Source: Alphaproteobacteria bacterium
Lineage (GTDB): Bacteria; Pseudomonadota; Alphaproteobacteria; Micavibrionales; Micavibrionaceae
Direction: 5' to 3'
DNA length: 64,000 nucleotides
Assembly: GCA_021775995.1 (NCBI GenBank)
Contig: JAJFGS010000011.1
Span: 277,835 to 341,834, forward strand
The notes under the pieces were generated by a model, which saw only the letters and a program-made list of their open reading frames with translations, was not told the DNA's origin and searched no databases. The translations under genes were made by a program, and so were the position numbers. Of the stretch, positions 42,916 through 53,467 are shown piece after piece; within the stretch, counting starts at the first letter, position 1, and each line of letters opens with the position of its first letter.

Positions 42916-43599
42916 TCAATCAGTTAGATTTGTATCTATTGGTTTAATGATTTTAGAAAGATATATAAAGGGTGTATCTAAAGCCGCTGCCATCCAATAA
43001 ATAACAGCACCAACGCTGGCGAGTTGTACCCAGTTTGCACCTGTTCCCGCATAAGCAAGAAAGAAGAAGGTAAAAACTGATCCACAAGCCGTAATCATTG
43101 TGCTTGTATTGTTTCTAAGCCAAAGGTGCCGCCCCTCTAATTTTCGATGTAGAAAAGAAAAAATAGAAATATCAATTCTATTCCAGATTAGGTAAGCCAA
43201 CAGAGAAGATATAAAAATTCGAGGAGAGCTGTCTAAGACGCCATTTAGCATGTTGGAGAAATCTTGTGCAAAATTTGCAGGCGTTAATAAAACTGTCATT
43301 TGCGTCAGGAAAAGAAATAGGCACATTGTTGTGAAGCTAACCATAACGGCTTGTTTTGCATGTTTTTCACCGTATTTTTCAGCCATCATATCTGTTGCTA
43401 GAAAGATAGAGCTAAACATGAAGGCACCTGGTGTAATTTGCAGACCAAATACGGTAATAACTTTGGCAGCAACAATATTGGCGGTTAAAACAGAAACAAT
43501 AATAAATCCAGTAAGATACATTCTGCCAAGGTAGTAAAATAAGACAGTTCCACATAAACTGCCTATTAGTAAAGAGATGGCAATGATCTCATTACTCAT
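42916..43599 (-). CDS. VUT family queuosine precursor transporter
   Basis: A 227-residue integral membrane protein with about six membrane segments. The VUT/YhhQ pattern is visible in [25 protein letters not shown] and [20 protein letters not shown]. YhhQ relatives take up queuosine precursors (preQ0 or preQ1). Its start overlaps the end of accC by 8 bases, which suggests co-transcription in the accB-accC-VUT-aat run. Confidence 0.88.
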   Translation of the reverse strand: MSNEIIAISLLIGSLCGTVLFYYLGRMYLTGFIIVSVLTANIVAAKVITVFGLQITPGAFMFSSIFLATDMMAEKYGEKHAKQAVMVSFTTMCLFLFLTQMTVLLTPANFAQDFSNMLNGVLDSSPRIFISSLLAYLIWNRIDISIFSFLHRKLEGRHLWLRNNTSTMITACGSVFTFFFLAYAGTGANWVQLASVGAVIYWMAAALDTPFIYLSKIIKPIDTNLTD

Positions 43600-44947
43600 T
43601 ATTACTGTTCTTTTCTGCTAATTTTTTCTCTAACCAGTGAATATTGTAGTTACCCGTAATGAAATCTTCTTGGTTAATGATCCAGTCATGCAACGGCAAT
43701 GTTGTTTTGACACCATCAACAACCGTTTCAACAATAGCACGGCGAAGACGGCGAATGGCTTGGTCACGATCCCGACCATGAACAATGAGTTTACCAATCA
43801 TTGAATCATAATAGGGCGGAATGGTATACCCGCCGTAAATGGCACTATCGAAGCGCACACCGAGGCCGCCAGGGGCGTGAAATTGCGTTATTTTACCGGG
43901 GGATGGGATAAAGGTATCTGGGTCTTCGGCATTAATACGAATTTCAATAGCATGACCTCGTAATTTAAAATTATCTTTTTTAATACGAAGTGGCTCACCT
44001 GCGGCAATACGAATTTGTTCAGCAATGAGATCAATACCTGTAATCATTTCGGTGACGGGGTGTTCTACCTGAATACGAGTATTCATTTCCATGAAATAAA
44101 ATTCACCATTTTCATACAAATATTCAATTGTTCCCGCACCTTCGTAACCCATTTTTTGAATAACATCAGCAGATAACGAACCAATATAATTACGCTCATC
44201 TTCGGTTAATGTTGGTGATGGTGCTTCTTCAATTAGTTTTTGATGGCGACGTTGAATAGAACAATCACGTTCACCCAAATGTACGGCATTACCGTGTTTA
44301 TCACCAAAAATTTGAATTTCAATATGGCGTGGTTTTTCTAAATATTTTTCAATATAGACGGTATCATCGCCAAAGTTAGCGGCGGCTTCACGGCGCGCCG
44401 TGGTATAAGCTTCTTGAAAATCTTCGTCACTGCGTACAACCTGCATTCCCTTACCACCACCACCAGAGGCGGCCTTGATAATGACAGGGTATCCCGCTTT
44501 TTTACAAATTTCTAAGCCTTCTTCAACGCTAGTCACAGCCCCAGGAGAGCCAGGAACAACAGGGAGGCCGAGTTCCATTACGGTTTTTTTTGCCGTAACT
44601 TTATCACCCATTTTATCAATATGGTCAGGGTTTGGTCCTATAAAAGTAAAACCATGCTCTTCGATCATACGACCAAATTGTGCATTTTCAGATAAAAAAC
44701 CATAACCCGGATGGATAGCGTCAGCCCCCGTGACGGCGGCGGCTGTTAGTATAGAGGGAATATTCAGGTAACTATCTTTACTTTGTGGTGGACCAATACA
44801 AACAGATTCATCGGCTAAGCGAACGGCCATAGAGCTGGCATCTGCTGTTGAATGAACCGCAACGGATTCTATGCCCATTTCGCGGCAGGCACGAATAACA
44901 CGGAGGGCTACTTCACCACGATTAGCAATTAATATTTTTTTGAACAT
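43592..44947 (-). CDS. accC: Acetyl-CoA carboxylase biotin carboxylase subunit
   Basis: AccC carboxylates biotin on AccB with ATP and bicarbonate, the first half of malonyl-CoA synthesis. The 451-residue protein begins [20 protein letters not shown] and shows the ATP-grasp loop [12 protein letters not shown] and the family signature [18 protein letters not shown]. It follows accB by 12 bases; both are part of the usual aroQ-accB-accC order. Confidence 0.97.
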   Translation of the reverse strand: MFKKILIANRGEVALRVIRACREMGIESVAVHSTADASSMAVRLADESVCIGPPQSKDSYLNIPSILTAAAVTGADAIHPGYGFLSENAQFGRMIEEHGFTFIGPNPDHIDKMGDKVTAKKTVMELGLPVVPGSPGAVTSVEEGLEICKKAGYPVIIKAASGGGGKGMQVVRSDEDFQEAYTTARREAAANFGDDTVYIEKYLEKPRHIEIQIFGDKHGNAVHLGERDCSIQRRHQKLIEEAPSPTLTEDERNYIGSLSADVIQKMGYEGAGTIEYLYENGEFYFMEMNTRIQVEHPVTEMITGIDLIAEQIRIAAGEPLRIKKDNFKLRGHAIEIRINAEDPDTFIPSPGKITQFHAPGGLGVRFDSAIYGGYTIPPYYDSMIGKLIVHGRDRDQAIRRLRRAIVETVVDGVKTTLPLHDWIINQEDFITGNYNIHWLEKKLAEKNSNNE

Positions 44948-44959
44948 AATTTGTAATCT

Positions 44960-45412
44960 TTATTCAATAACCATCAGAGCATCACCAAATTCAACAGGTT
45001 GTCCGTTTTCAAAGAGAACTTGTGTTACCGTACCGCCTTTATGAGCCTTAATCGGATTCATAACTTTCATTGCTTCGATGATGAGTAATGTATCACCTTC
45101 ATTGACTTGACTGCCTTTAGGTGCAAAATTTGGCGCACTTGGTTCTGGGGAAGAATAAGCTGTTCCCACCATCGGAGATGTAACGGTGCCTGGATGATCA
45201 CTTGTAGTAGCGTCTGGTAAAGCTGTATTGGCATTTTGCGGTACAGTGGGATCAGATGGCATGTTAGGAACTGATGGTGCTGAGGCACCATTTGCTATCA
45301 TGCCTTTATTCACACGGATCATTTGTTCGCCTTCGGCGACTTCAATCTCGTTCAGGCCTGTTTCGTTGAGAAGCTCGGCGAGCTCTTTAATAGCTTTAGA
45401 GTCAATTTTCAT
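44960..45412 (-). CDS. accB: Biotin carboxyl carrier protein of acetyl-CoA carboxylase
   Basis: A 150-residue carrier. The C-terminal biotinyl domain has the modified Lys116 in EAMKVMNPI. The N-terminal helical part (IKELAELLNETGLNEIEVAE) and a Pro/Ala-rich linker are typical. The site reads EAMKVMN in place of the commoner EAMKMMN, a tolerated change. It lies 12 bases before accC on the minus strand. Confidence 0.96.
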   Translation of the reverse strand: MKIDSKAIKELAELLNETGLNEIEVAEGEQMIRVNKGMIANGASAPSVPNMPSDPTVPQNANTALPDATTSDHPGTVTSPMVGTAYSSPEPSAPNFAPKGSQVNEGDTLLIIEAMKVMNPIKAHKGGTVTQVLFENGQPVEFGDALMVIE

Positions 45413-45517
45413 GGGAATTTAAATTCACTTATATTGTTAAAAACTTAAGTACTTCTGACAACTTTAGTAGCGAAAATCAGTCTAAAAGTCAAAGTAACAA
45501 GTTATTAACATAATAAA

Positions 45518-45952
45518 TTAACTTAGTTCTTTCGCAAGAAATTCAATGGCTTGCACATAACCTTGAGAGCCGTGGCCTTTAATCACCTTTTGAGCAAGGG
45601 GCGTTATGTAAGAGTGATGGCGAAATTCTTCTCGTGATGCAGGATCAGAAAAATGAACTTCTATAATTGGGCAATTTAGCATTTTTAATGCATCGTGAAT
45701 GGCAATGGAGGTATGTGTGTAGGCTGCAGCATTTATAATAACAGCATCTACAGTGTTTATGGCTTCTTGTATCCAATCAATTAAGGTGCCTTCATGGTTA
45801 GATTGTCGGCAATCAATATCGATATTGTATTTTTTGGCTGTTTCAGCACAAATATTTTCTACATCAGCCAAGGTGTCAGAGCCATATATTTCTGGCTCAC
45901 GTGTGCCAAGTAAATTTAAATTGGGGCCATTTAAAATGAGGATTTTCGACAT
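45518..45952 (-). CDS. aroQ: 3-dehydroquinate dehydratase, type II
   Basis: Removes water from 3-dehydroquinate in the shikimate pathway. The 144-residue protein starts ILILNGPNLNLLGTREPEIYG, whose Tyr is the catalytic residue, and has NAAAYTHTSIAIHDAL and EVHFSDPASREEFRHHSYI. It is a dodecamer in the family. In the minus-strand run it lies 105 bases before accB. Confidence 0.95.
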   Translation of the reverse strand: MSKILILNGPNLNLLGTREPEIYGSDTLADVENICAETAKKYNIDIDCRQSNHEGTLIDWIQEAINTVDAVIINAAAYTHTSIAIHDALKMLNCPIIEVHFSDPASREEFRHHSYITPLAQKVIKGHGSQGYVQAIEFLAKELS

Positions 45953-45959
45953 ATGTTTT

Positions 45960-46487
45960 TTAATGTTGGGAGTGGGGGGTAATACCAGGGGTTACGATAT
46001 CAACCGTTACAGTTTTTTCAGCACCATTTTCGAAGACCAGTGTAAGTGGAAAATTATCACCAACTTTGAGTCCGTCTTTTAAATTGATAAACATGATGTG
46101 ATATTTCTTAGGATCTAAAGAGGTCTCACTTCCATTGGGAAGATTCAACTTTTTAATTTTTCGCATCATCATAGTTCCGCTATCAGAATCAACATAATTT
46201 TGATGAATCTCTGCTATTTCAGCGATGTTGCTTTGTACTTCTATTAAGGCATCATCTTGCCCAGTTAGGTTTTTGATCGTTAAAAAGGCAGCAGCTGTTT
46301 TGGCATTTGGTATTGTGGCGAATGCGTAGGGTGAGGTGATTTTAAAATTTTCTTCAATGTATGAAATTTCAGGTATGCTGCTTTCTTGGCTTTTTGATTT
46401 TTTATATAAATAATAGCCACCTATTAAGATAAGAATTAAAAACAATATTAAAAAAAATATTTTCTTATTCATGTTATTTTTCTTCAT
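45960..46487 (-). CDS. PCu(A)C-type copper chaperone
   Basis: A membrane-anchored or exported copper(I) chaperone of 175 residues, with an N-terminal hydrophobic segment. The H(M)x10Mx21HxM-type ligand set appears as EIHQNYV, MMMRKIKKL and KKYHIMFINL. Such proteins supply copper to the CuA site of cytochrome oxidase. The first ATG (46487) overlaps the DsbA-like gene; a second at 46472 lies one base after that gene's stop and may be the true start. Confidence 0.85.
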   Translation of the reverse strand: MKKNNMNKKIFFLILFLILILIGGYYLYKKSKSQESSIPEISYIEENFKITSPYAFATIPNAKTAAAFLTIKNLTGQDDALIEVQSNIAEIAEIHQNYVDSDSGTMMMRKIKKLNLPNGSETSLDPKKYHIMFINLKDGLKVGDNFPLTLVFENGAEKTVTVDIVTPGITPHSQH

Positions 46488-47106
46488 TTGCTATCATTGT
46501 TAAAAAATCTTTTAGGCTTGGTAAACCTTCCTTAACAACATATATATTTTTTCCAATGATATAACTAGGGATTGATTGAATATTTAAGCCCAGCATATCA
46601 TCCATATTATCATCTAAATATTTTTGAACTTCTTCTCCCTGACTATCTTTTATCATTCTTTCATAGTCTATATTATATAATTCAGCTGTTTCTTTGATGA
46701 GTTCTTCTGGAATAATGCCATCTGGATATTCCATGAAGCTGTTGTGCATTTCTTGGAATTTTCCTTGCATACCAGCCGCTATAACCAATCTCTCTAGTTC
46801 AACAGGTTCTTGTTTTATTGTCGCCTTCGGATCAAGAGGAAATAATATAGGGCGTGGAATGTAACGTACATTCTTATTAAGTTTAAGGGCCTCGCCGACC
46901 ACCGTATGCATAGATTTGCAATAGCCACATCTGTAATTGGTAAAATCAACAATTGTTAAGTTATTTTGTTCATTGTCAATAATTTGAAAATTAGCTTTTG
47001 GGTGCTCAACTTGATAATATTGCCACTTTAAAAAAACAATACCATATGAAAAGTATAGTGCAACAAGGGTAAGCAACCCGACAAGAAGAAAATAAAAATA
47101 TTTCAT
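46474..47106 (-). CDS. DsbA-like thioredoxin-fold protein
   Basis: A 210-residue protein with one N-terminal membrane segment and a DsbA-type thioredoxin domain. The redox motif is CGYC in NYRCGYCKSMH (about residues 60-63). The cis-proline region is IQSIPSYIIG. It probably forms or isomerises disulfides in the periplasm; its place next to the copper chaperone suggests a link to copper-site assembly. It is the second of two DsbA-like genes in the run. Confidence 0.85.
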   Translation of the reverse strand: MKYFYFLLVGLLTLVALYFSYGIVFLKWQYYQVEHPKANFQIIDNEQNNLTIVDFTNYRCGYCKSMHTVVGEALKLNKNVRYIPRPILFPLDPKATIKQEPVELERLVIAAGMQGKFQEMHNSFMEYPDGIIPEELIKETAELYNIDYERMIKDSQGEEVQKYLDDNMDDMLGLNIQSIPSYIIGKNIYVVKEGLPSLKDFLTMIANEEK

Positions 47107-47117
47107 GGTTTCACAAA

Positions 47118-47861
47118 CTAACTTTTATTAGTTTCCTTTGTGCGTGCTTCTTTAATAATTTCAAGAATTTTATCAGACTGCATATATCCTGGAAAAATTT
47201 GTCCGTTAATGATAAATCCAGGTGTTCCACGAATATTCATAGCCTGTGCTTGGGCTATATTATTTTTTAAAATTTTATCAATTTCTGGACTGTCTTTATC
47301 TTTTTTCAGTTTCTTAATATCAAGATCAAGGTTTTTTCCTAGCTCTTCAAAAACTGCATCGTCTTTAGGGCCTCTCTTTTCAAAAATAGCTTGATGATAT
47401 TCAAAATACTTTCCTTGTTTGTGGGCGGCCAATGACCATTTAGACGCTTCAAGTGAAGCTGGGCTTAGTATAGGCATATCGAAGAAAAGGACTTTTAAAT
47501 TTTTATCTTCCTCTAAGACAGAGACAATTTCATCGAGTGCACGGCTACAATACCCACAATTATAATCAAAAAATTCGACTAAAGTAATATCGCCATCTTT
47601 GTTACCAGTCATTGGGATATCTGTATCATTTTTAATGCTAGTTAAAAAATCTTTTGCTTTAAGTTCTGATTCTTTGCGACTTTCCGCTTCTTGTATGTCT
47701 TGGTATTTTTCAACGCTTTTAATGACGACTGCCCCATTTTCTAAAAGATAATCCTCGAACATTTTTTTGATTTGAACTTGTTGCTTGGCTGTAAATTCTT
47801 GTGCAGATACAGGTAATATAATTAAAAATGTAAGAGCGGCGAAAAATAAAATACGGGTCAC
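47118..47861 (-). CDS. DsbA family protein (Com1-like)
   Basis: A 247-residue exported thiol-disulfide protein. GTG 47861 is chosen as the start because GAGGAG lies 6-7 bases upstream and it opens a clean signal peptide (ILFFAALTFLIILPVSAQ). The upstream extension of the frame to 47942 lacks support. A helical N-terminal segment precedes the thioredoxin fold with CGYC in FFDYNCGYCSRAL and the cis-Pro in RGTPGFIINGQ. It is followed by the second DsbA-like gene after 11 bases. Confidence 0.9.
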   Translation of the reverse strand: MTRILFFAALTFLIILPVSAQEFTAKQQVQIKKMFEDYLLENGAVVIKSVEKYQDIQEAESRKESELKAKDFLTSIKNDTDIPMTGNKDGDITLVEFFDYNCGYCSRALDEIVSVLEEDKNLKVLFFDMPILSPASLEASKWSLAAHKQGKYFEYHQAIFEKRGPKDDAVFEELGKNLDLDIKKLKKDKDSPEIDKILKNNIAQAQAMNIRGTPGFIINGQIFPGYMQSDKILEIIKEARTKETNKS

Positions 47862-47950
47862 TGAAATCTCCTCGAAATGATAAATGAAGCTGAAAATTAT
47901 AAATTTCAGTATATTGTAACGTGAAAAGGTAGCATAGCGCAAAGTTCTTA

Positions 47951-49306
47951 TTATTTGGTTTTAGTTGTAAAAAGTAAAATATCATTGGCGCGTAGGGCTG
48001 CACTACTATTTTTAGGTAGCGATTTCAGCGCAATTTCAGCCTGTTGCTTTGCATAAGGTTTTTTATTTTGTAACAAGGCTTCTTCTGCTAAATGTAGTCT
48101 TGCATAAGCGTCATTTCCTTGTCGTCCGTAAGCGGTGGCTAATAAACGATGTACGCGTGTTGAGCGGGGTTCGGCTTGTGCAGCAATTTTAAGATTTTTT
48201 ATAGCCTTATTTAGAATATCACCACTATCTTGAGAAGATTCTATTTCGGCATGTGCCAGTGCCGTCAATAATAGACCATCTTTAGGGCGTATATTTACGG
48301 CTTTTTGAAAAGGTTTTAGGCTTTCTTTAATGCGCCCAAATTCGACCAGCATTTGCCCCTTTAGTTCATAAAAATAAGGATTATTCGGTTCTTGTTTGAT
48401 TAAGTTATCAATTCCTGAAAGGGCGCTCTCTATATTATTTTTGCGGTAATCGGCAACGGTTCGGGCATAAATGGCAGGAATTGAAAAATCTTTATCGTCA
48501 TATGCCCAAGAAACTTTTTCGGGATGAATATAACCCATTAATTTGGCGCGCATTCTGTCATGTTGTTCAAGCCATTTTTGGGATGTTTTCTTTTCTCTGT
48601 TATTGGACTTTTGAACGCCTGCCGCAATTGAACTAATGCGGTTTTGTGTTAACGGGTGTGAGCGAACATATTCACTTTGCTGGCTAGTCGGCCTTAGTTC
48701 TTCGCCTTCTAATTTACGCATAAAGCTTAATAAGCCTTCCGGGTTCATGCCTGCGCGATTCATTGATGTGATGGCCGCTTGATCGGCGCTTGATTCAAAA
48801 GTCCTAGTTTTTGATAGAAAACGACGGCTTGCCATTGAGCTTCCTGCTATAGATCCGGCGCCAGCAGCTCCAGCCTGACCTGAAGCAACAGCGGCACCCA
48901 CGCCGATGATCGTGCCTAAAATACTTTCATATGAAGCTTGTTCAAGAGCTTCGCGGCCGCGTACGAGATGGCCACCTGAAATATGGCCCAGTTCATGTGC
49001 CATAACGCCAATTAATTCACCTGGGTTTTCAGTTTTTTCAATCAAGCCTGTATATAGGAATATATTTGATCCACCAGCTACGAATGCGTTTACATCATTT
49101 TCTTGTACCAGAATAATTTTGACCTGTGAGGGGCTCATATTATTGGCTTGGAAAATAGGAGAAAACCATTCGCTCAAATAGCTTTCAATTTCACTATCAC
49201 GAATAACAGTTTGTGCTTTAAGTGGGCTACTCACTATGAATAGAACAATAAAGATTATTCCAAAAAGAAATATATGGGGCTTGCGCATTCTAGAGGCATC
49301 ATTCAT
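47951..49306 (-). CDS. M48 family metalloprotease with TPR region (BepA-like)
   Basis: An exported zinc protease of about 451 residues. After a signal peptide (near SSPLKAQ) comes the M48 domain with HELGH in VMAHELGHISGGH and the third-ligand region FESSADQAAI. The C-terminal half has TPR-like repeats (PYFYELKGQMLVEFGRIKES, then ALAHAEIESS). BepA relatives guard outer-membrane protein assembly. The frame extends to a TTG at 49315, but ATG 49306 is more likely. It heads the minus-strand run toward aroQ and accBC. Confidence 0.92.
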   Translation of the reverse strand: MNDASRMRKPHIFLFGIIFIVLFIVSSPLKAQTVIRDSEIESYLSEWFSPIFQANNMSPSQVKIILVQENDVNAFVAGGSNIFLYTGLIEKTENPGELIGVMAHELGHISGGHLVRGREALEQASYESILGTIIGVGAAVASGQAGAAGAGSIAGSSMASRRFLSKTRTFESSADQAAITSMNRAGMNPEGLLSFMRKLEGEELRPTSQQSEYVRSHPLTQNRISSIAAGVQKSNNREKKTSQKWLEQHDRMRAKLMGYIHPEKVSWAYDDKDFSIPAIYARTVADYRKNNIESALSGIDNLIKQEPNNPYFYELKGQMLVEFGRIKESLKPFQKAVNIRPKDGLLLTALAHAEIESSQDSGDILNKAIKNLKIAAQAEPRSTRVHRLLATAYGRQGNDAYARLHLAEEALLQNKKPYAKQQAEIALKSLPKNSSAALRANDILLFTTKTK

Positions 49307-49380
49307 TGTTATCAAAAGATACTAAAAATATGACCTTATCAGGGCGATATTGAAAACAATAGTTATATATAAATAAAATA

Positions 49381-49728
49381 ATGATAGATTTCATTTTAGA
49401 TTGGCTGGATTTTTTATGGATTTTAATAGCCTTAATCTTTTTACAAAAAGATCAAAAATTAAAAGGGGTTTTATTTATTTTAGCCTGTATGTTGTCGTTG
49501 AGACTACAGGTCGAATTGATGACAGAAATTGGTTATGAGCGTGGTTTTTTGCCTTTTATGACGCTTCCTGTTCTTTACCGTGGCTATATGGTTTACGGGC
49601 TATTTATTGGCATTTTTCTACTTTTAGGGCATGTTTCAAAAGAAAAAAATTCTTTTATTTATATGGCGGCGGCTATATCCGTTTTTGTCATTGCCTTTTG
49701 TGTTTCAATGGCAATAATGGCTTTATGA
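49381..49728 (+). CDS. Small conserved membrane protein
   Basis: A 115-residue protein with about four hydrophobic segments and few polar loops (IALIFLQKDQKLKGVLFIL; LPVLYRGYMVYGLFIGIF). It resembles short uncharacterised membrane proteins seen upstream of rlmE in some Alphaproteobacteria. Its stop overlaps the rlmE start (ATGA). Function unknown. Confidence 0.65.
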   Translation: MIDFILDWLDFLWILIALIFLQKDQKLKGVLFILACMLSLRLQVELMTEIGYERGFLPFMTLPVLYRGYMVYGLFIGIFLLLGHVSKEKNSFIYMAAAISVFVIAFCVSMAIMAL

Positions 49729-50462
49729 CAAAAAAACCACCCAAAAAGCCTGAAGCGAAATCCACGGGTAAATTTACAACGCAAACGACTAAAAAACGTA
49801 GTACGCGTGAAAAATCTGAACATGTAAAGACGGCCAAGGGGCGTAAGACTTCATCAACCAAGTGGCTTAAACGTCAATTGAATGATCCTTATGTCGCTAA
49901 AGCACAAATGGATGGTTACCGTGGCCGTGCCGCCTATAAATTGCTCGAAATTCATGAAAGGCTTGATTTATTAAAGCCAGACATGACCGTGGTGGATTTA
50001 GGTTCAGCTCCAGGAGGGTGGGCGCAAGTTGCTTCTAATATAGGCTGTCATGTTATTGGACTTGATATTTTAGAAATGGATCCTATTCCAGGCGTTACCT
50101 TATTACAGATGGATTTTATGGATGATGACGCACCGCAAAAATTAATTGAGGCAATGAAGGGCCAAAAGGCTGATATTATCTTGTCAGATATGGCACCCAA
50201 TACAATCGGTCATAAAAATACAGATCATTTACGCATTATGGCGTTAGTAGAACTGGCTTATGATTTTGCCAAGAATGTTTTAAAGCAAGATGGGGCTTTT
50301 CTGGCCAAAACCCGCCAAGGCGGCACCAGCAATGATATACTCACAATGATGAAGAAAGATTTTAAGACAGTGAAACACATTAAACCTCCTTCCAGCCGTA
50401 AAGATAGTTCTGAAACCTTTGTTATTGCACAAGGATTTCGGAGGGATTTCGGAGATAGATAA
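49725..50462 (+). CDS. rlmE: 23S rRNA (uridine2552-2'-O)-methyltransferase
   Basis: RlmE (FtsJ) methylates the ribose of U2552 in 23S rRNA late in 50S assembly. The 245-residue protein has a basic N-terminal tail and the methyltransferase motifs VVDLGSAPGGWAQVA, ILSDMAPNTIGHKNTDH and FLAKTRQGG; the K-D-K-E-type catalytic residues are consistent. In the FtsJ motif the family's usual KxxQG is TRQGG here. ATG 49725 gives the ATGA overlap; the track of the frame upstream is not coding. Confidence 0.93.
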   Translation: MTKKPPKKPEAKSTGKFTTQTTKKRSTREKSEHVKTAKGRKTSSTKWLKRQLNDPYVAKAQMDGYRGRAAYKLLEIHERLDLLKPDMTVVDLGSAPGGWAQVASNIGCHVIGLDILEMDPIPGVTLLQMDFMDDDAPQKLIEAMKGQKADIILSDMAPNTIGHKNTDHLRIMALVELAYDFAKNVLKQDGAFLAKTRQGGTSNDILTMMKKDFKTVKHIKPPSSRKDSSETFVIAQGFRRDFGDR

Positions 50463-50494
50463 TTTTCTTGCTTTTTTGGCCTAAAACGCTATAA

Positions 50495-52021
<1,527 letters not shown>

Positions 52022-52033
52022 CTATAATATTGT

Positions 52034-52062
52034 TATTTCGAACGCGTAGCGGAGAAATCTCA
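52034..52062 (+). repeat. Left inverted repeat of the GIY-YIG unit
   Basis: TATTTCGAACGCGTAGCGGA followed by GAAATCTC. It matches the reverse complement of 52348-52384 in the blocks ATTTCGAA, TAGCG and GAGAAATCTC. Confidence 0.65.
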
Positions 52063-52066
52063 TAAG

Positions 52067-52384
52067 ATGAAGGATTATTTTGTTTATATTCTCACGAATG
52101 ATTTTGGAAATGTTATGCACATTGGCGTAACGAATAATTTGGAACGTAGGGTCTACGAACACAAAATGACAATGACAAAAGGTTTTACGGCTAAATATAA
52201 TCTTAACAAGCTTGTTTATTTTGAACAAACGTCCTCAATTGAATCGGCAATTTTGAGAGAAAAAGAAATAAAAAAATGGCGACGGGAAAAGAAAAATAAA
52301 TTAGTAGAAACTTTAAATCCACATTGGAAAGATTTAGCGATGAATGAAGGAGATTTCTCAGTCGCTAAAGCTTTTTCGAAATGA
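52067..52384 (+). CDS. GIY-YIG nuclease family protein inside an inverted-repeat unit
   Basis: A 105-residue single-domain GIY-YIG endonuclease of the YhbQ/URI type. The motif appears as YFVYILTNDFG...MHIGVTNNLERRVYEH (in parts), so YIG is HIG here, with the catalytic Arg and His present and a Glu in IESAILREKEIKKW. It starts 4 bases after the left inverted repeat. Its last 12 codons (GDFSVAKAFSK) are encoded by the right inverted repeat, and its stop overlaps the start of the next gene. No other mobile gene is near. Confidence 0.88.
   Translation: MKDYFVYILTNDFGNVMHIGVTNNLERRVYEHKMTMTKGFTAKYNLNKLVYFEQTSSIESAILREKEIKKWRREKKNKLVETLNPHWKDLAMNEGDFSVAKAFSK
52348..52384 (-). repeat. Right inverted repeat of the GIY-YIG unit
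   Basis: AGGAGATTTCTCAGTCGCTA, then AAGCTTTTTCGAAATGA. It is the inverted partner of 52034-52062 and codes for the last residues of the nuclease and the ATG of the acetyltransferase. Similar TCATTGCGAA...GAAGCAATC repeats occur at 61951 and beyond. Confidence 0.65.
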
Positions 52385-52932
52385 CAAATAACGTAGAAAT
52401 TAGTCAAGCGACTAAAGACGACATTCCTGATATCGCTGCCATTCACGTTGCTGGCTGGCAAGGTGCTTATGGTGGTTTGGTGGATCAAACATATCTGGAT
52501 AATTTTACGGTTGATCATCGCATTGAAAAATGGACAGAACATTTTGATAATGGTGAAAGTCAAGCCTTGATGGCGTATATTGATGACAAAGCCGTTGGCT
52601 TTGTTGATTATGGTTCGTTAAAAACTGCCCCACCGGGAACCTCAAAAATCCGGCCTTTATACAGCTCCGAGATATACGCGCTTTATTTAAAACCGGATTA
52701 TTTAAGGCAAGGCATTGGAACGGCCTTAACAAAAGAAGCTGTTAAAAATTTAAAAGAACAAAAACATCAATCAACCTGCCTCTGGGTTTTGGAAGGCAAT
52801 AAACAGGCCCGCGCTTTCTATGAACAATTAGGCGGACAACGTATTGGTAAAAAAATGATTGAAATAGGCCCAAACAAGCTGAAAGAACTTTGCTATGGCT
52901 GGCGGGATATAAGCAACATTCTTGAAAAATAA
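52381..52932 (+). CDS. GNAT family N-acetyltransferase
   Basis: A 183-residue acetyl-CoA-dependent acetyltransferase. The GNAT core is visible: IYALYLKPDYLRQGIGTALT carries the acetyl-CoA loop RQGIGT, followed by CLWVLEGNKQARAFYEQLGG. The N-terminal EISQATKDDIPDIAAIHVAGW fits the RimI-like family. The substrate is unknown. Its ATG lies inside the right inverted repeat of the GIY-YIG unit, so insertion of that unit may have replaced the original start region. Confidence 0.88.
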   Translation: MTNNVEISQATKDDIPDIAAIHVAGWQGAYGGLVDQTYLDNFTVDHRIEKWTEHFDNGESQALMAYIDDKAVGFVDYGSLKTAPPGTSKIRPLYSSEIYALYLKPDYLRQGIGTALTKEAVKNLKEQKHQSTCLWVLEGNKQARAFYEQLGGQRIGKKMIEIGPNKLKELCYGWRDISNILEK

Positions 52933-53046
52933 GCTTATGATTTTTATCTGTAATGAGGGTCATTTTATGGATTGCTTTTTAGAAAATTTAGCGCAATATA
53001 TCCCCTGTAAAACAATCATGTTTTATCCTTTTTAATGGAGAAAAAG

Positions 53047-53364
53047 ATGAATAAGACACTTCTTATTTTAAGTACTATGGGTTTAATAGCCTTCGCTGTA
53101 ACACCCAATTCTGTTTATGCCCAAAGCGAGTATGATACACCTGCTGAAGAACTTGTTGAAACGACTGAGGATGTGGCAAACGCTGAAGAATCTGATTTTA
53201 ACGACGATGTAAATTGTGCAGAAAATGCCGTCGATGGAGAAAATGCCGTCGATGGAGAAGATGCCGTCGATGGAGAAAATGTTTCAGAAGATTGTATTTC
53301 TGAGCCTGAATCAATAGAAGATTCTACAGACTATGATACCAATACAGATGATGTTATAGAATAA
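53047..53364 (+). CDS. Small exported acidic protein with tandem hexapeptide repeats
   Basis: A 105-residue protein with a signal peptide (MNKTLLILSTMGLIAFAV to about NSVYAQ). The mature part is very acidic and contains tandem ENAVDG / EDAVDG hexapeptides encoded by an 18-base repeat at about 53221-53280. ATG 53047 is chosen for GGAG 6 bases upstream; an ATG at 53035 overlaps that site. Two cysteines flank the repeats. Function unknown. Confidence 0.7.
   Translation: MNKTLLILSTMGLIAFAVTPNSVYAQSEYDTPAEELVETTEDVANAEESDFNDDVNCAENAVDGENAVDGEDAVDGENVSEDCISEPESIEDSTDYDTNTDDVIE
53221..53280 (+). repeat. 18-base tandem repeat in coding sequence
   Basis: About three copies of GAAAATGCCGTCGATGGA, coding for Glu-Asn-Ala-Val-Asp-Gly, one with an A to G change (GAAGAT). 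Such short repeats can change copy number without shifting the frame. Confidence 0.75.
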
Positions 53365-53391
53365 CTAATCTCAAAATTTTGAATTAGATTG

Positions 53392-53429
53392 AAGCCTGCT
53401 TTTGTTATAAATACCAAGCAGGCTTTTTT
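53392..53429 (+). terminator. Terminator after the acidic repeat protein
   Basis: AAGCCTGCTT, a 14-base loop and AAGCAGGCTT form a perfect 10-pair stem followed by TTTT. Confidence 0.85.
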
Positions 53430-53467
53430 CTTTCTTTTTCTATTTAAACCACCTATGAGTAATAACT

